DNA of 64,000 nt from an uncultured Fibrobacter sp. (GTDB lineage Bacteria > Fibrobacterota > Fibrobacteria > Fibrobacterales > Fibrobacteraceae): the NCBI GenBank assembly GCA_947165045.1, contig CAMUYW010000008.1:1-64000 (forward strand), in the 5' to 3' direction. Position numbers and translations under genes: made by a program. Below, one piece after another: positions 24,883 to 33,129 of this stretch; the first letter of the stretch is position 1, and each line of letters starts with the position of its first letter. The notes beneath the pieces were generated by a model. The model was not told the DNA's origin. It searched no databases and saw only the letters and a program-made list of their open reading frames with translations.

Positions 24883-24928
24883 TTTTTCTATATTTGCAAT
24901 ATCATTCCCGACTTGTTCGGGGATCGCC
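24883..24928 (+). promoter_or_regulatory. Promoter-like box and palindromic repeat upstream of ahbD
   Basis: TTTTTCTATATTTGC (box TATATTTG) is followed by the repeat ATCATTCCCGACTTGTTCGGGGATCGCC at 24901-24928. The repeat would therefore lie in the 5' leader of ahbD mRNA. The track start ATG at 24929 is the tail of this repeat, which argues against it. Confidence 0.45.
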
Positions 24929-24991
24929 ATGCGCGGTATTGATGACAGATACTATTTTGATTGCAAAAACATTTTTTATGAGGTCTATGGC

Positions 24992-25984
24992 ATGATCGTC
25001 TCTTGGATGACAACGAATAAGTGTAACTTGACGTGCAAACACTGCTACCAGGATGCTGGCGAAAACAAGTCGGCAGAACTCACGACTTCAGAAGCGCTCA
25101 AGCTCATTGACGAGATTGCCAAGGCCGGTTTCAAGATCATGATTTTTAGCGGTGGCGAGCCGATGACCCGCCCGGACATCGTGGAACTTGTGGCCCATGC
25201 CCGCGAACGCGGACTCCGCCCGGTGTTTGGCACGAACGGAACGCTCATCACGCACGACCTTGCGTTCAAGCTTAAGGACGCGGGGGCTATGGCTATGGGC
25301 ATCAGTGTCGATAGCATTGACCCAAAACGTCATAACGATTTCCGAGGCCTCCCGAACGCTTTTGAACTGACGTTGCAGGGTATCGAGAACTGCAAGGCTG
25401 CTGGCCTCCCATTCCAGATCCACACGACCATCATGGACTGGAACCAGAACGAAATTTTCGACATCATGGACTGGGTCAAGGAAATCGGTGCCGTGAACCA
25501 CCAGATTTTCTTCCTCATCCCCGTCGGTCGCGGCAAGGAAATTGAAGACCATGCGCTCCGCGTTGCCGAATACGAAGGACTCCTCCGCAAAATTATGGAA
25601 AAGAGCCGCACGCTCGGCATCCCGGTAAAGCCGACTTGCGCTCCGCAGTTCCTCCGCATCGCAGACCAGCTCGACATCAAGACGCGTTATAGCCGCGGCT
25701 GCCTCGCCGGTCTCGACTACTGCATCGTGAGCCCGATCGGTAAGGTGCGTCCGTGCGCCTATATGATGGAAGAAGCGGGCGATGTTCACGATACGCCGTT
25801 TGACGAAATTTGGGCAAATGCTGAAATCTTCAAGCAGTTGCGTACAAAAGCTTACAAGGGCGCTTGTGGCAAGTGTAAGTTCAACGACCGCTGCGGCGGC
25901 TGCCGTGCTCGTGCCGCTTACTACCACGATGGCGACTTCATGCAGGAAGACTCGTATTGCGCATATGGCCGTGGACTTAAGTGA
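24992..25984 (+). CDS. ahbD: Radical SAM heme synthase (AhbD-type)
   Basis: AhbD oxidatively decarboxylates the two propionates of Fe-coproporphyrin III to vinyls, yielding heme b. This 330-aa protein has CNLTCKHC for the SAM cluster and SGGEPMTRPDI. The AhbD-like KPTCAPQFLRIA, RGCLAGLDYCIVSPIGKVRPCAYM and C-terminal CGKCKFNDRCGGCRARAAYYHDGDFM provide auxiliary cluster cysteines. The ATG at 24992 has GAGGT seven bases upstream and gives the usual family start just before the cysteine motif. It is separated by about 20 kb from ahbC/ahbAB, and the next gene overlaps its stop. PqqE/NirJ2-like relatives are the alternative. Confidence 0.83.
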   Translation: MIVSWMTTNKCNLTCKHCYQDAGENKSAELTTSEALKLIDEIAKAGFKIMIFSGGEPMTRPDIVELVAHARERGLRPVFGTNGTLITHDLAFKLKDAGAMAMGISVDSIDPKRHNDFRGLPNAFELTLQGIENCKAAGLPFQIHTTIMDWNQNEIFDIMDWVKEIGAVNHQIFFLIPVGRGKEIEDHALRVAEYEGLLRKIMEKSRTLGIPVKPTCAPQFLRIADQLDIKTRYSRGCLAGLDYCIVSPIGKVRPCAYMMEEAGDVHDTPFDEIWANAEIFKQLRTKAYKGACGKCKFNDRCGGCRARAAYYHDGDFMQEDSYCAYGRGLK

Positions 25985-26433
25985 TGACTCATTGGCCGAT
26001 ATTCTTCATTATTTTGATTTTCGTCGCTATACCTTTTGTGCTTAAGTCAGAGAAGTATATCGAAAGAGAAAATCTCAAGTGGAAAATTTGGTTTATTTCT
26101 TTACCGGTATTTGCTGCTTTATTCTTTATCGAATTTTTTTGTCTAGACGGTTTTAGCAATTTTGATTCGAGTAATATATTAGGGTGGCTTGGATTAACTT
26201 TAGGTGTTTGGCTTACCTTGATATCTGTTGTTTTTTTAGGTCGTTCCTTTCGTTCAAAATGGGATGTTTCGCCGAGTGAAGCCGATGATAATGCTGATGA
26301 CATTTTCGATATGGCTATGAAAATTGGCAAGGAAAAACGCGAAGGGAAGGATACTTCGGAATTGCAAGTCGAATACGAACAAAAAGTGAAAAATTTTGAA
26401 GAAACTGGCGATCCGAATAAGACTAATTGGTAG
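25984..26433 (+). CDS. Small membrane protein, function unknown
   Basis: The 149-aa protein has three hydrophobic segments at about 3-20 (WPIFFIILIFVAIPFVL), 38-54 (ISLPVFAALFFIEFFC) and 66-84 (ILGWLGLTLGVWLTLISVVFL). A soluble charged C-terminal tail follows, containing EKREGKDTSELQVEYEQKVKN. Its ATG overlaps the ahbD stop (TGATG), so it is coupled to ahbD. The gene is AT-richer than ahbD. I recognise no family and see no evidence that it acts in heme synthesis. Confidence 0.6.
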   Translation: MTHWPIFFIILIFVAIPFVLKSEKYIERENLKWKIWFISLPVFAALFFIEFFCLDGFSNFDSSNILGWLGLTLGVWLTLISVVFLGRSFRSKWDVSPSEADDNADDIFDMAMKIGKEKREGKDTSELQVEYEQKVKNFEETGDPNKTNW

Positions 26434-26443
26434 AGAAACGGAA

Positions 26444-26758
26444 ATGATTGATTTTATAACGCAATATCATGATGTAATTCTTTGGTTTTGCTTTGGTGTG
26501 GCGGGATTGGTAATTCCTGGTTTAATGGGGTGTGATGAATATCCGGGCGATGAATCGAAACTGTGGAAAGTTCGTCTAGTTGGTTTGCTGATAATATTTG
26601 GTTGTATTTGTTATTTTTTTAGAAATTTCTCTTGGGATGCTAATGGTGTTTTTGCAAGAATTTTGGCGTCAGTAGCGTTTTGGCTTGTCTGTTTTTTTCC
26701 TCGAAATTACTTTTGGCTTTTGCTTACTCGTGATAAAGGCGACAATAAAAAGAAATAG
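26444..26758 (+). CDS. Small membrane protein, function unknown
   Basis: This 104-aa protein has three predicted helices at about 10-27 (ILWFCFGVAGLVIPGLMG), 46-62 (LVGLLIIFGCICYFF) and 72-92, and ends in a charged tail (RDKGDNKKK). The start at 26444 places the ATG ten bases after the previous stop and avoids a long overlap. It lies in the operon between the preceding membrane protein and tadA, and shares their AT-rich composition. No family recognised. Confidence 0.55.
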   Translation: MIDFITQYHDVILWFCFGVAGLVIPGLMGCDEYPGDESKLWKVRLVGLLIIFGCICYFFRNFSWDANGVFARILASVAFWLVCFFPRNYFWLLLTRDKGDNKKK

Positions 26759-26766
26759 GTTGTAAT

Positions 26767-27261
26767 ATGGATAACATAAACAATGACGACGTGAAATTTA
26801 TGCGCATGGCGCTTCGCCAGGCCCAGATTGCTTTTGACATGAAGGAAATTCCCATCGGTTGCGTTATCGTGAAAGACGGAGTGGTGATAGGGAAGGGCTA
26901 CAACCAGGTCGAACAGCTCAAGGACGCGACCGCCCATGCCGAAATCATTGCGATTGGAACTGCCGCAAGTACGCTCGACAACTGGCGTCTGGACGATTGT
27001 ACGCTCTACGTTACGCTCGAACCGTGCCCGATGTGTGCGGGAGCTATCCTCAACAGCCGCGTTTCCCGTGTAGTTTACGGTTCCCCCGATACGCGTTTTG
27101 GCGGTTGCGGCACGACGGTCGATGTCATCAACGGCAATGCCCTCAAGCGCGATGTGCAAGTCACAGGCGGAATCCTCGCCGACGAATGCCTCGGCCTCCT
27201 TAAAGGCTTCTTCCAGCAAATGCGCCTTGAAAAAGGCGATTCCGGCAATAAAGGCGTTTAA
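26767..27261 (+). CDS. tadA: tRNA-specific adenosine deaminase
   Basis: TadA deaminates A34 to inosine in the wobble position of tRNA-Arg(ACG). The 164-aa protein shows FMRMALRQAQIAFDMKEIPIGCVIVKDGVVIGKGYN, the zinc/catalytic motif HAEIIAI, and LYVTLEPCPMCAGAILNSRVSRVVYG with the two zinc cysteines. DTRFGGCGT and the C-terminal LLKGFFQQMR follow. Length and order are standard. It starts nine bases after the membrane protein stop. Confidence 0.93.
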   Translation: MDNINNDDVKFMRMALRQAQIAFDMKEIPIGCVIVKDGVVIGKGYNQVEQLKDATAHAEIIAIGTAASTLDNWRLDDCTLYVTLEPCPMCAGAILNSRVSRVVYGSPDTRFGGCGTTVDVINGNALKRDVQVTGGILADECLGLLKGFFQQMRLEKGDSGNKGV

Positions 27262-27283
27262 AACTTAAAGCCTTTAACAATAC

Positions 27284-27356
27284 GTCATTCTACGTTAGGA
27301 GAAACCATTATTTCCTGATTTTAAGGATCCTCGCCTGCGCGAGGATGACGAATGCC
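27284..27356. repeat. Palindromic repeats between tadA and the motor operon
   Basis: CGTCATTCTACGTTAGGAG is followed by AAGGATCCTCGCCTGCGCGAGGATGACGAATG, whose ATCCTCGC/GCGAGGAT arms form a strong hairpin. The second unit is in the opposite orientation. It may terminate tadA transcription. Confidence 0.6.
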
Positions 27357-27411
27357 GCGATTATAGTCCTAACTCCTAATTCTTAATTCCTAATTTCTAA
27401 TTACAATATTC

Positions 27412-27419
27412 TATATTCA
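27412..27419 (+). promoter_or_regulatory. TAnnTTnn box before the six-gene motor operon
   Basis: TATATTCA is followed by AAGC and the ATG at 27424, with no Shine-Dalgarno. It is preceded by an AT-rich stretch of TAATTC-like repeats, and would be the operon promoter. Confidence 0.45.
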
Positions 27420-27423
27420 AAGC

Positions 27424-28254
27424 ATGAATTTTATAAAGTTTAGTGCTCTCTCTCTTGCTTTAGTGTGCCTCTGTTCCTGCGAACGGAACGAAATTCATCT
27501 TGCTTTTAACACGCAGACGGTTGGTCCTCAGTCGTTCATTCTCGAATCGACTCTGAATGCAAGCCTGCCGGGCGATTCTGTGAACGTCCCCGAATCTATG
27601 CGCACTCACGTGAGTGTCCGCAGTACCATGAGCCTTCTCATGTCGTACGATGATGGCTCGGGCCGCTTCGAAATGAAAATTGATTCCGTCGATTACACGA
27701 GCGACAAGCGCTCCGTCGACGAATTCCGCAATATTGAAAAGTACTTGTCCATTCAAAATTTCCAGTTCAAGCTGGACCACGATGGCATCATTACCGACCC
27801 GACCATCGAAAACGCTTTAGACATGCCTTCCGAAGACGAACTCAACTTGATTCCGCTTTTCCTCAAGGCTCAACCGCTACTCCCCGAAAAGCCGGTGAAA
27901 CTCGGTGAATCCTGGGAACGCCAGATGCCGATTTTCGGTAAGGGCAACAGTTCTACGACGGTCTACAAAACATTCACGCTTCAAGATGTGTACTTGCAAG
28001 ACGGCGTTCGCATGGCGAAAATCCACATGGGCATGAAGTATTTGGAACTCCCGGACACAACTTCGAATTTGCAATTGAAGAGCAGTGATTACGTGATTGG
28101 CGATGGCATGGTTCTCTTTGACGTGACGCACGGAACCATCTCTTCTGCCGAAATGAATATCGTAGCTGTTCTTGACGTGCGCGACCTGGTTGCAGGCGAC
28201 ACGCTCCCGAGCTTGAATGTCAATCAGAAAATCACCTTGAGGAACCAGCAATGA
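27424..28254 (+). CDS. Lipoprotein, first gene of the motor operon
   Basis: The 276-aa protein has a lipoprotein signal (MNFIKFSALSLALVCLCSC, lipobox LCSC at 16-19). The mature part is beta-rich, with alternating strands (THVSVRSTMSLLMSYDD, FQFKLDHDGIITDP). A late motif PVKLGESWERQMPI recalls the DUF6263-like group of envelope lipoproteins, though I am not certain. It is probably anchored in the outer or inner membrane facing the periplasm. The next gene overlaps by four bases, and all six genes of the operon are spaced from -4 to +9 nt. This suggests that the lipoprotein works with the beta-helix protein and the motor. Confidence 0.65.
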   Translation: MNFIKFSALSLALVCLCSCERNEIHLAFNTQTVGPQSFILESTLNASLPGDSVNVPESMRTHVSVRSTMSLLMSYDDGSGRFEMKIDSVDYTSDKRSVDEFRNIEKYLSIQNFQFKLDHDGIITDPTIENALDMPSEDELNLIPLFLKAQPLLPEKPVKLGESWERQMPIFGKGNSSTTVYKTFTLQDVYLQDGVRMAKIHMGMKYLELPDTTSNLQLKSSDYVIGDGMVLFDVTHGTISSAEMNIVAVLDVRDLVAGDTLPSLNVNQKITLRNQQ

Positions 28255-28967
28255 TCCGTAGTTTTATGCGTTCCTCGATTTTGACCGTTCTTGCGGCTAG
28301 CGCTTTGTTCGCTTCGGGTATGCCATTCCCAGTGGCCGAAAATGGTAAAGTTCTTTTGAAAGAAAAAGACAGTCCTTACGTGCTCGAACAGGGCGTGGTT
28401 GTCGGCGAAAATGATTCGCTCGTCATTGAACCGGGTGTGACCGTTCTCATGGGCGAGTTTGCAAAACTCATGATCCAGGGTACGATAAAAATTGTAGGCA
28501 CGAACGAAAAGCCGGTTGTCTTTAGCGGTGCAGATTCTGTGGCGAACTGGAATGGCTTCCACATCATGTCTAGTGCGCGCCCCTTTGAAATCAAGAACCT
28601 GACGGTCGAGAATGCTTTTCGCAATACGATTTTCCGTTCTAGCGGCACGCTCGAAAACGTGAATTTCTTCAATAACTATTATGGCCTATGGGTTGATGAA
28701 AGCCCCGATGTCACTCTTGCGCGTTGCACGTTTGCTCACAACCGCTATGCGATTTCTGTGAGGGCAGGCCGCGTTGTCTCGAATGGAACAAGTGTTTCCG
28801 AAAACGTTTATGGGCTTTATCTCGAATCCGGTGGCAAGCTCGATGGCGATACGGACTTGATTCGTAATAACCAGGAATCCGATATCCGCAGTGAAGCCAT
28901 GGACCTTAAGCTTTCCAAAAAGCGAGTTCGCCGCAACGTGTGGCATAATATTGAGTCTCGTTTTTAA
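28251..28967 (+). CDS. Exported right-handed beta-helix protein
   Basis: The 238-aa protein has a Sec signal (MIRSFMRSSILTVLAASALFASG). Residues about 40-215 form repeated beta-helix turns of about 20-24 residues: SLVIEPGVTVLMGE, KLMIQGTIKIVGTNEKPVVFSG, FEIKNLTVENAFRNTIFRSS, NNYYGLWVDESPDVTLARCTFAHNRYAISVRAG. This resembles NosD/parallel beta-helix proteins that bind polysaccharide or act as scaffolds. The C-terminus is basic (LKLSKKRVRRNVWHN). It overlaps the lipoprotein gene by ATGA and lies nine bases before the next gene. Confidence 0.65.
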   Translation: MIRSFMRSSILTVLAASALFASGMPFPVAENGKVLLKEKDSPYVLEQGVVVGENDSLVIEPGVTVLMGEFAKLMIQGTIKIVGTNEKPVVFSGADSVANWNGFHIMSSARPFEIKNLTVENAFRNTIFRSSGTLENVNFFNNYYGLWVDESPDVTLARCTFAHNRYAISVRAGRVVSNGTSVSENVYGLYLESGGKLDGDTDLIRNNQESDIRSEAMDLKLSKKRVRRNVWHNIESRF

Positions 28968-28976
28968 GGGGTAGTC

Positions 28977-29894
28977 GTGGAAGAAGCTTTTCGTAGAGCC
29001 ATACGCAAAATGACGGGGGCAAGCGTACGCTTGGCTGTTCGTCCGAATCGCTCGGCTATTGTCGCTACGCTTTCTCAATCCATGATGGTTACGTGGTCTA
29101 TCGCGCTTTTTGAACATCTCGATGCCATGCTCAACAATCCGAATGCGAACGTCGGTAGCTCCGAATTGATTTCGTTCAGCGAGTCGGCATGGAAACTTTG
29201 CGAATCGGGATTCCCGCAGATTTTCAAGGATTGTGAAAAACTTTACAGCGAGTTCCGCGCCAAGTGGATCCAGCGCTTTTCGACCGACGAAGTGTTGCGC
29301 CTCTTGCTTGAAGGCGGCGACTTCTTGGTGCATGACGAAGAAAAAGGCTGGGCCTTAACGGTCAAGAATAATAAGCAGGACATCAACAACTTTTACTCGG
29401 CTACGATTCATTTGTTGGTGAGCGATGCCGAACCGTTGTTCGTGCGCATGCATGGCCGCGTGATGCAGTTGCAAGAAAAACTCTGCAAATATTGGCTTTC
29501 TGAAAGTGCGGTGGACCCGGTGTCCAAACTTTTGCCGTGCCTCGAAGCCTCCTTGCGTGAAAAAGAAAATGCAATGGTCGTTTCGCTCCGTACGTCTTTG
29601 AATTCGCTTGCCAAAAAGCGTTTTGCGGCGGCGTTCTCCTCGAAAGGTCCGGTGCGCTATTATTCGTCCGCGATGTCTTGTGCAAGGAATGTCGGGCGTT
29701 TCTGGAATCCGCATTACGCATACGAAAATTGCTTCCTTGCTTTTACGGATGACTTTTGCGATTACGCGCAGGGCCTTACAACGCAAATTATTGAATGGTA
29801 CCAGAGCAAATGGTCCCTCTTCCTTCGCGGGTTCTCTCGCGGTCAGTTAAACTTGTTTGAAACAGTCGCTCCTTATCAAGCGCAGAATGTGTAG
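28977..29894 (+). CDS. Unknown helical protein of the motor operon
   Basis: I do not recognise this 305-aa protein. It has no signal peptide and no clear transmembrane segment and is predicted mostly alpha-helical. Notable segments are IRKMTGASVRLAVRPNRSAIVATLSQSMM, SAWKLCESGFPQIFKDCEKLYSEF and GGDFLVHDEEKGWALTVKNNKQD. It is presumably a cytoplasmic partner of the MotA-like protein encoded seven bases downstream. The start is GTG at 28977 with AAGGGG eight bases before it. Its fixed place between secreted components and the motor genes suggests a role in assembly or regulation, which is inference. Confidence 0.55.
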   Translation: MEEAFRRAIRKMTGASVRLAVRPNRSAIVATLSQSMMVTWSIALFEHLDAMLNNPNANVGSSELISFSESAWKLCESGFPQIFKDCEKLYSEFRAKWIQRFSTDEVLRLLLEGGDFLVHDEEKGWALTVKNNKQDINNFYSATIHLLVSDAEPLFVRMHGRVMQLQEKLCKYWLSESAVDPVSKLLPCLEASLREKENAMVVSLRTSLNSLAKKRFAAAFSSKGPVRYYSSAMSCARNVGRFWNPHYAYENCFLAFTDDFCDYAQGLTTQIIEWYQSKWSLFLRGFSRGQLNLFETVAPYQAQNV

Positions 29895-29901
29895 GTAAAA
29901 A

Positions 29902-31767
29902 ATGAAAAATGCATTCAATACGATTATTCTTTTGACGGTGGTGGGTTTTGCAACCCTTATCGTAGGAGCCCTTTACTTTGGTGCTCCTGCATTCGGTTGG
30001 ATAATCATGATCGCCATCATGGCCGTTTACTTGGTGGAACAGCTTTCTGCGATCCGCAAGATGAAGCAGATTATCGCCGAAAACGAAATTATCGATGCTT
30101 GCGAAAAGGACCACGTTTTCCCTGAACTTGACAGCGGCGTAGTTGCCAAACGCGTTGAACTTGCCAAGCGACTCTTGCAAAAAAACATTCACCTCGATTC
30201 TCCGATTGCTTTCGAAGTGCTCTCGTCGGGTTCTTCAATTCCGCTCAACCGCAGCGTAGGTTCGACGGTTATTCTCCTTGGTTTGATGGGTACGTTCTTC
30301 GGCCTTATGCAGTCCGTAGCAACCGCCGGTGGTGCAATTGATAACTCGACTACGCAAGGCACGCTTGATACGATTCAGGTACTCTTCCAGAACATGAAGG
30401 GCATCTTCGGTACAAGCCTTTGCGGTTTGTTTGCCGCTTTGATTTTGGGTGCAACCCGCACGGTGCTTAGCTCCAAGCGTGATGAATTTATGGCTCACCT
30501 TGATGCCTTTACACTCGATATGCAAGACTCTGTGAGCGAAAAGGGTGTGATTGAAGAAGACAAGAGTGAACTCGAACGCCTCTTTGATTCTGTCGAAAAG
30601 AATTTGTCCGTGATTGCATCTTCTGTCAAGGAAGGTTTGGCTGGCGTTGTTTCGATGGTTGGCGAGGAACTCTCTGCCATGACTTCGAAACTCAATCAGG
30701 ATGTCGTAGAATCGGTCCAGAAGGTTTCTACTGAAATGACATCTTCGATTAAGACCGTGAACGATTCTCTCGCTGGCGCTGTTGCCAACATGAATGAATC
30801 TTCTCAAAAGTTTGGCGAACTTGTGGGCGCTTCTGTTACGAATGCGTTTAACCCGATTAATGAAAATATCGTTGCTCTTTCTGCTTCTGTCGAATCGATT
30901 CCTTCTAAGCTGGACGAAAAGCTCAATGGCATTTCTAGCGCCTTGAACGTAGGCCTCGAAGGCATCTCTTCTGGCGTTAAATCTTCGCTCGAAAGCGTGG
31001 CTTCCGATGTTAAGGCCGGTCTCGATGGTGTTGCTTCTGATGTGAAGGCCGGACTCCAAGATGTGGCGAAAGGCACCATGGATGTGGCATACCTTACTAA
31101 AGATGCAATGGACGAAGCTTCTAAGAGCATTGGTGATTCTGTTGCCGAACAGGTCAAGCAGTCCAGCGAACAGTGGGCAAACTTCATGCAGCGTCTCGAA
31201 TCCGAAACGACTGCCAATGTGGATTCCCAGCGCGAAGGCCTCGAAACGCTCAAGAACGTTGCCTTGCAAGTTGCCGAAAAGGCTCAGGCCGGTTCTGCTG
31301 AACTCTCGCAGAACGTTTCCGAAAAACTCGGCACGCTTTCTTCCGACATTCTCGGTGCATTCCAAAAGCTCTCCGAAACTTCTTCCGTGCTTCTCGAAGC
31401 GCAAAAGGCACTCACCGAAAGCATTGACAACCGCGTGGTCAAAGAAAAGGAAGCTACGGACGCTCTTGGCGGAAACATTGTGGAAACCGCAGAACTTATG
31501 CGCGTGAACCAGTCCGAACTCAGCGCCAACCTTGAAATGCTGCGTAGCGGCCTCGAAACGATTCTCGAAAAGCTCTCGGGCGATACGGCTGAACACGAAG
31601 AAGAAGACAACTTTGTCGAACATCTCAACCAGTCTCTCGAAGCATTCCACGAACGCGCAAGCGAAGTGCTCATGGAAAATGCGGTCAAGACTCAGGAAAT
31701 CTTGCTCGAAGTGCTTGAACAGACCCAGCGTTCTGCAATCCCCGCTCAACCTAAAGCTGAAGGTTAA
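29902..31767 (+). CDS. MotA/ExbB/ZorA-like proton-channel protein with long coiled tail
   Basis: This 621-aa protein has four predicted TM helices: about 5-22 and 26-45 at the N-terminus, then about 112-132 and 162-185. The last pair carries the MotA/TolQ/ExbB signature: VGSTVILLGLMGTFFGLMQSV and MKGIFGTSLCGLFAALILGATRT. After residue 190 comes an approximately 430-aa helical tail with 11-residue periodicity. It includes near-identical units (SDVKAGLDGVA, SDVKAGLQDVA) and ends acidic. Such long cytoplasmic tails are known in ZorA of Zorya defence and in some motor homologues. With the MotB-like partner two bases downstream it should form a five-fold ion-driven stator. No flagellar genes are present. 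Confidence 0.8.
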   Translation: MKNAFNTIILLTVVGFATLIVGALYFGAPAFGWIIMIAIMAVYLVEQLSAIRKMKQIIAENEIIDACEKDHVFPELDSGVVAKRVELAKRLLQKNIHLDSPIAFEVLSSGSSIPLNRSVGSTVILLGLMGTFFGLMQSVATAGGAIDNSTTQGTLDTIQVLFQNMKGIFGTSLCGLFAALILGATRTVLSSKRDEFMAHLDAFTLDMQDSVSEKGVIEEDKSELERLFDSVEKNLSVIASSVKEGLAGVVSMVGEELSAMTSKLNQDVVESVQKVSTEMTSSIKTVNDSLAGAVANMNESSQKFGELVGASVTNAFNPINENIVALSASVESIPSKLDEKLNGISSALNVGLEGISSGVKSSLESVASDVKAGLDGVASDVKAGLQDVAKGTMDVAYLTKDAMDEASKSIGDSVAEQVKQSSEQWANFMQRLESETTANVDSQREGLETLKNVALQVAEKAQAGSAELSQNVSEKLGTLSSDILGAFQKLSETSSVLLEAQKALTESIDNRVVKEKEATDALGGNIVETAELMRVNQSELSANLEMLRSGLETILEKLSGDTAEHEEEDNFVEHLNQSLEAFHERASEVLMENAVKTQEILLEVLEQTQRSAIPAQPKAEG

Positions 31768-31769
31768 TC

Positions 31770-32459
31770 ATGCGTCGCAATAGAGACGAAAATAGCAATC
31801 CATGGATGGCGTACACGGACTTGGGCGTAGCCCTTGTTTCGCTCTTTATCCTTGCGTTTGTGGCCATGGCGACCCTCAAGGAACAGAAAGCGGAAGACTT
31901 GACGCGTACCGAAGAAGAAGTGTTGAGCTGCCAAGAACAGATGCGAAAAATCGCCGCCGAACGCAATGCGCTTTTGTCCAAGAGCTTGCAGACTTCCATC
32001 GAAGCTGGCCTTATCGCACTCGAAGATGGCAAGATCCAGATCCAGGCCAGTTTCCTTTTCCCGATTAACGGCGCAAATCTCACTAAAGAAGGCGAGGGCG
32101 TGATTCGCGGTATCAGTAAGGGCCTCTTGGAAGCGCTTGATTCGACCGACGTAATCATGGTGAGCGGATTTACGGACGACATTCCGTTTAGCGGATCTAC
32201 TTCGTACACGAACTGGAATTTGTCTACGGAACGTGCCGTGAACGTGGTCAAGATGCTTGTGAAAATGGGTTTCCCGCCCGACAGACTTTTTGCCGCAGGC
32301 TTTGGCGAACACCGCCCGAAGTATCCGAACGACAGCGAAGAACATCGTCGTTTGAACCGTCGCGTGGAAATCGGTGTCACGCCGCTCCAGTCGAACAACA
32401 GCAATAATGAACCTGTTGCAGAAACTGTTAAAAAATCTGCAAAAGAGGTGAAGCGTTAA
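31770..32459 (+). CDS. MotB/ZorB-like stator protein with OmpA peptidoglycan-binding domain
   Basis: The 229-aa protein has a short basic N-terminus, then one TM helix (about 16-36). A likely proton-carrying Asp17 sits at its start (PWMAYTDLGVALVSLFILAF). After a plug/coil region (about 37-80) an OmpA-like domain runs to about 210: FLFPINGANLTKEGEGVI, VSGFTDDIPF with the DAP-binding Asp, NWNLSTERAVNVVKML with the conserved Arg, and LNRRVEIGV. This is the MotB/ZorB architecture that anchors the stator to peptidoglycan. It is two bases after the MotA-like gene, and the next gene overlaps its stop by one base. Confidence 0.85.
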   Translation: MRRNRDENSNPWMAYTDLGVALVSLFILAFVAMATLKEQKAEDLTRTEEEVLSCQEQMRKIAAERNALLSKSLQTSIEAGLIALEDGKIQIQASFLFPINGANLTKEGEGVIRGISKGLLEALDSTDVIMVSGFTDDIPFSGSTSYTNWNLSTERAVNVVKMLVKMGFPPDRLFAAGFGEHRPKYPNDSEEHRRLNRRVEIGVTPLQSNNSNNEPVAETVKKSAKEVKR

Positions 32460-33124
32460 TGGAAGAGCTCACCGAAAAGCTATCTGCAATTAAGGAAAGT
32501 ATCGACGCCATTCGCAAGACTGGCAAGCTTTCGCATTGGCGGATGGTTTATGCGGATACGCTTTGCACGCGTGCGCAAGAATATGTTGCGGTGGACCGTT
32601 ACCCGGAAGCAAAGCTAGTCGCTCAAAAGCTGGAACGCTGGATCAAGGCGCATGAACCTGCTCTTGTAACGAACACTGGTGACACGCGCCCGCCGATGAT
32701 TTTCTGGAATGCAGATTTGTTGCGCAATATTGTGGGCCGTATCCGTTCGACATTGGCAGCAAAGCAAATGTTGGTGCCTTCGACGGAACGTGATTCTATC
32801 AATCGTCGCTTGAATGTTGTCGAAGACTGGATTCAGAAAGGCGAATTTCTCGTCGCTCACGATGAACTCTTGGCACTCCGCAGTGCGTTGATTGCGCGCC
32901 TCCGCCGTAGTTACCGTGCTCGCGTTGTCGCTTCGTCTGCCTATAGTGGCGGTTATGTGCAACCGGCTGGTTCTATGGTCGGGCTTTACAACTCGCTCCA
33001 TACGCTCGAAGAAACATTCCACATCGTGGGCGAACACGACCCGATTTGGATTGAAGACTTCCTCGAAATCTACAACGATTTGTTCCGAATCGTTGACCGC
33101 CTTGTCCCGCAAGACAAAAAGTAA
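32459..33124 (+). CDS. Unknown helical protein, last gene of the motor operon
   Basis: The 221-aa protein has no signal peptide and is predicted mostly helical, with Arg/Lys-rich helices (MEELTEKLSAIKESIDAIRKTGK, LLALRSALIARLRRSYRARVV). It has a Trp-containing centre (PPMIFWNADLLRNIVGRI) and an acidic C-terminal helix (HDPIWIEDFLEIYNDLFRIVDRL). I recognise no family. The ATG overlaps the last base of the MotB-like stop (TAATG), so it is made in step with the motor. It could bind the cytoplasmic tail of the MotA-like protein; that is a guess from position. Confidence 0.6.
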   Translation: MEELTEKLSAIKESIDAIRKTGKLSHWRMVYADTLCTRAQEYVAVDRYPEAKLVAQKLERWIKAHEPALVTNTGDTRPPMIFWNADLLRNIVGRIRSTLAAKQMLVPSTERDSINRRLNVVEDWIQKGEFLVAHDELLALRSALIARLRRSYRARVVASSAYSGGYVQPAGSMVGLYNSLHTLEETFHIVGEHDPIWIEDFLEIYNDLFRIVDRLVPQDKK

Positions 33125-33129
33125 TCCTT

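Noticed and set aside
30235-31749. Minus-strand ORF of 504 aa
   Set aside because: Antisense of the repetitive MotA-like tail, where repeats keep the opposite frame open.
28977-33124. Complete Zorya defence system
   Set aside because: ZorA/ZorB-like genes are present but no ZorC/ZorD or ZorE-type gene was recognised; the neighbours are a lipoprotein and an exported beta-helix protein.
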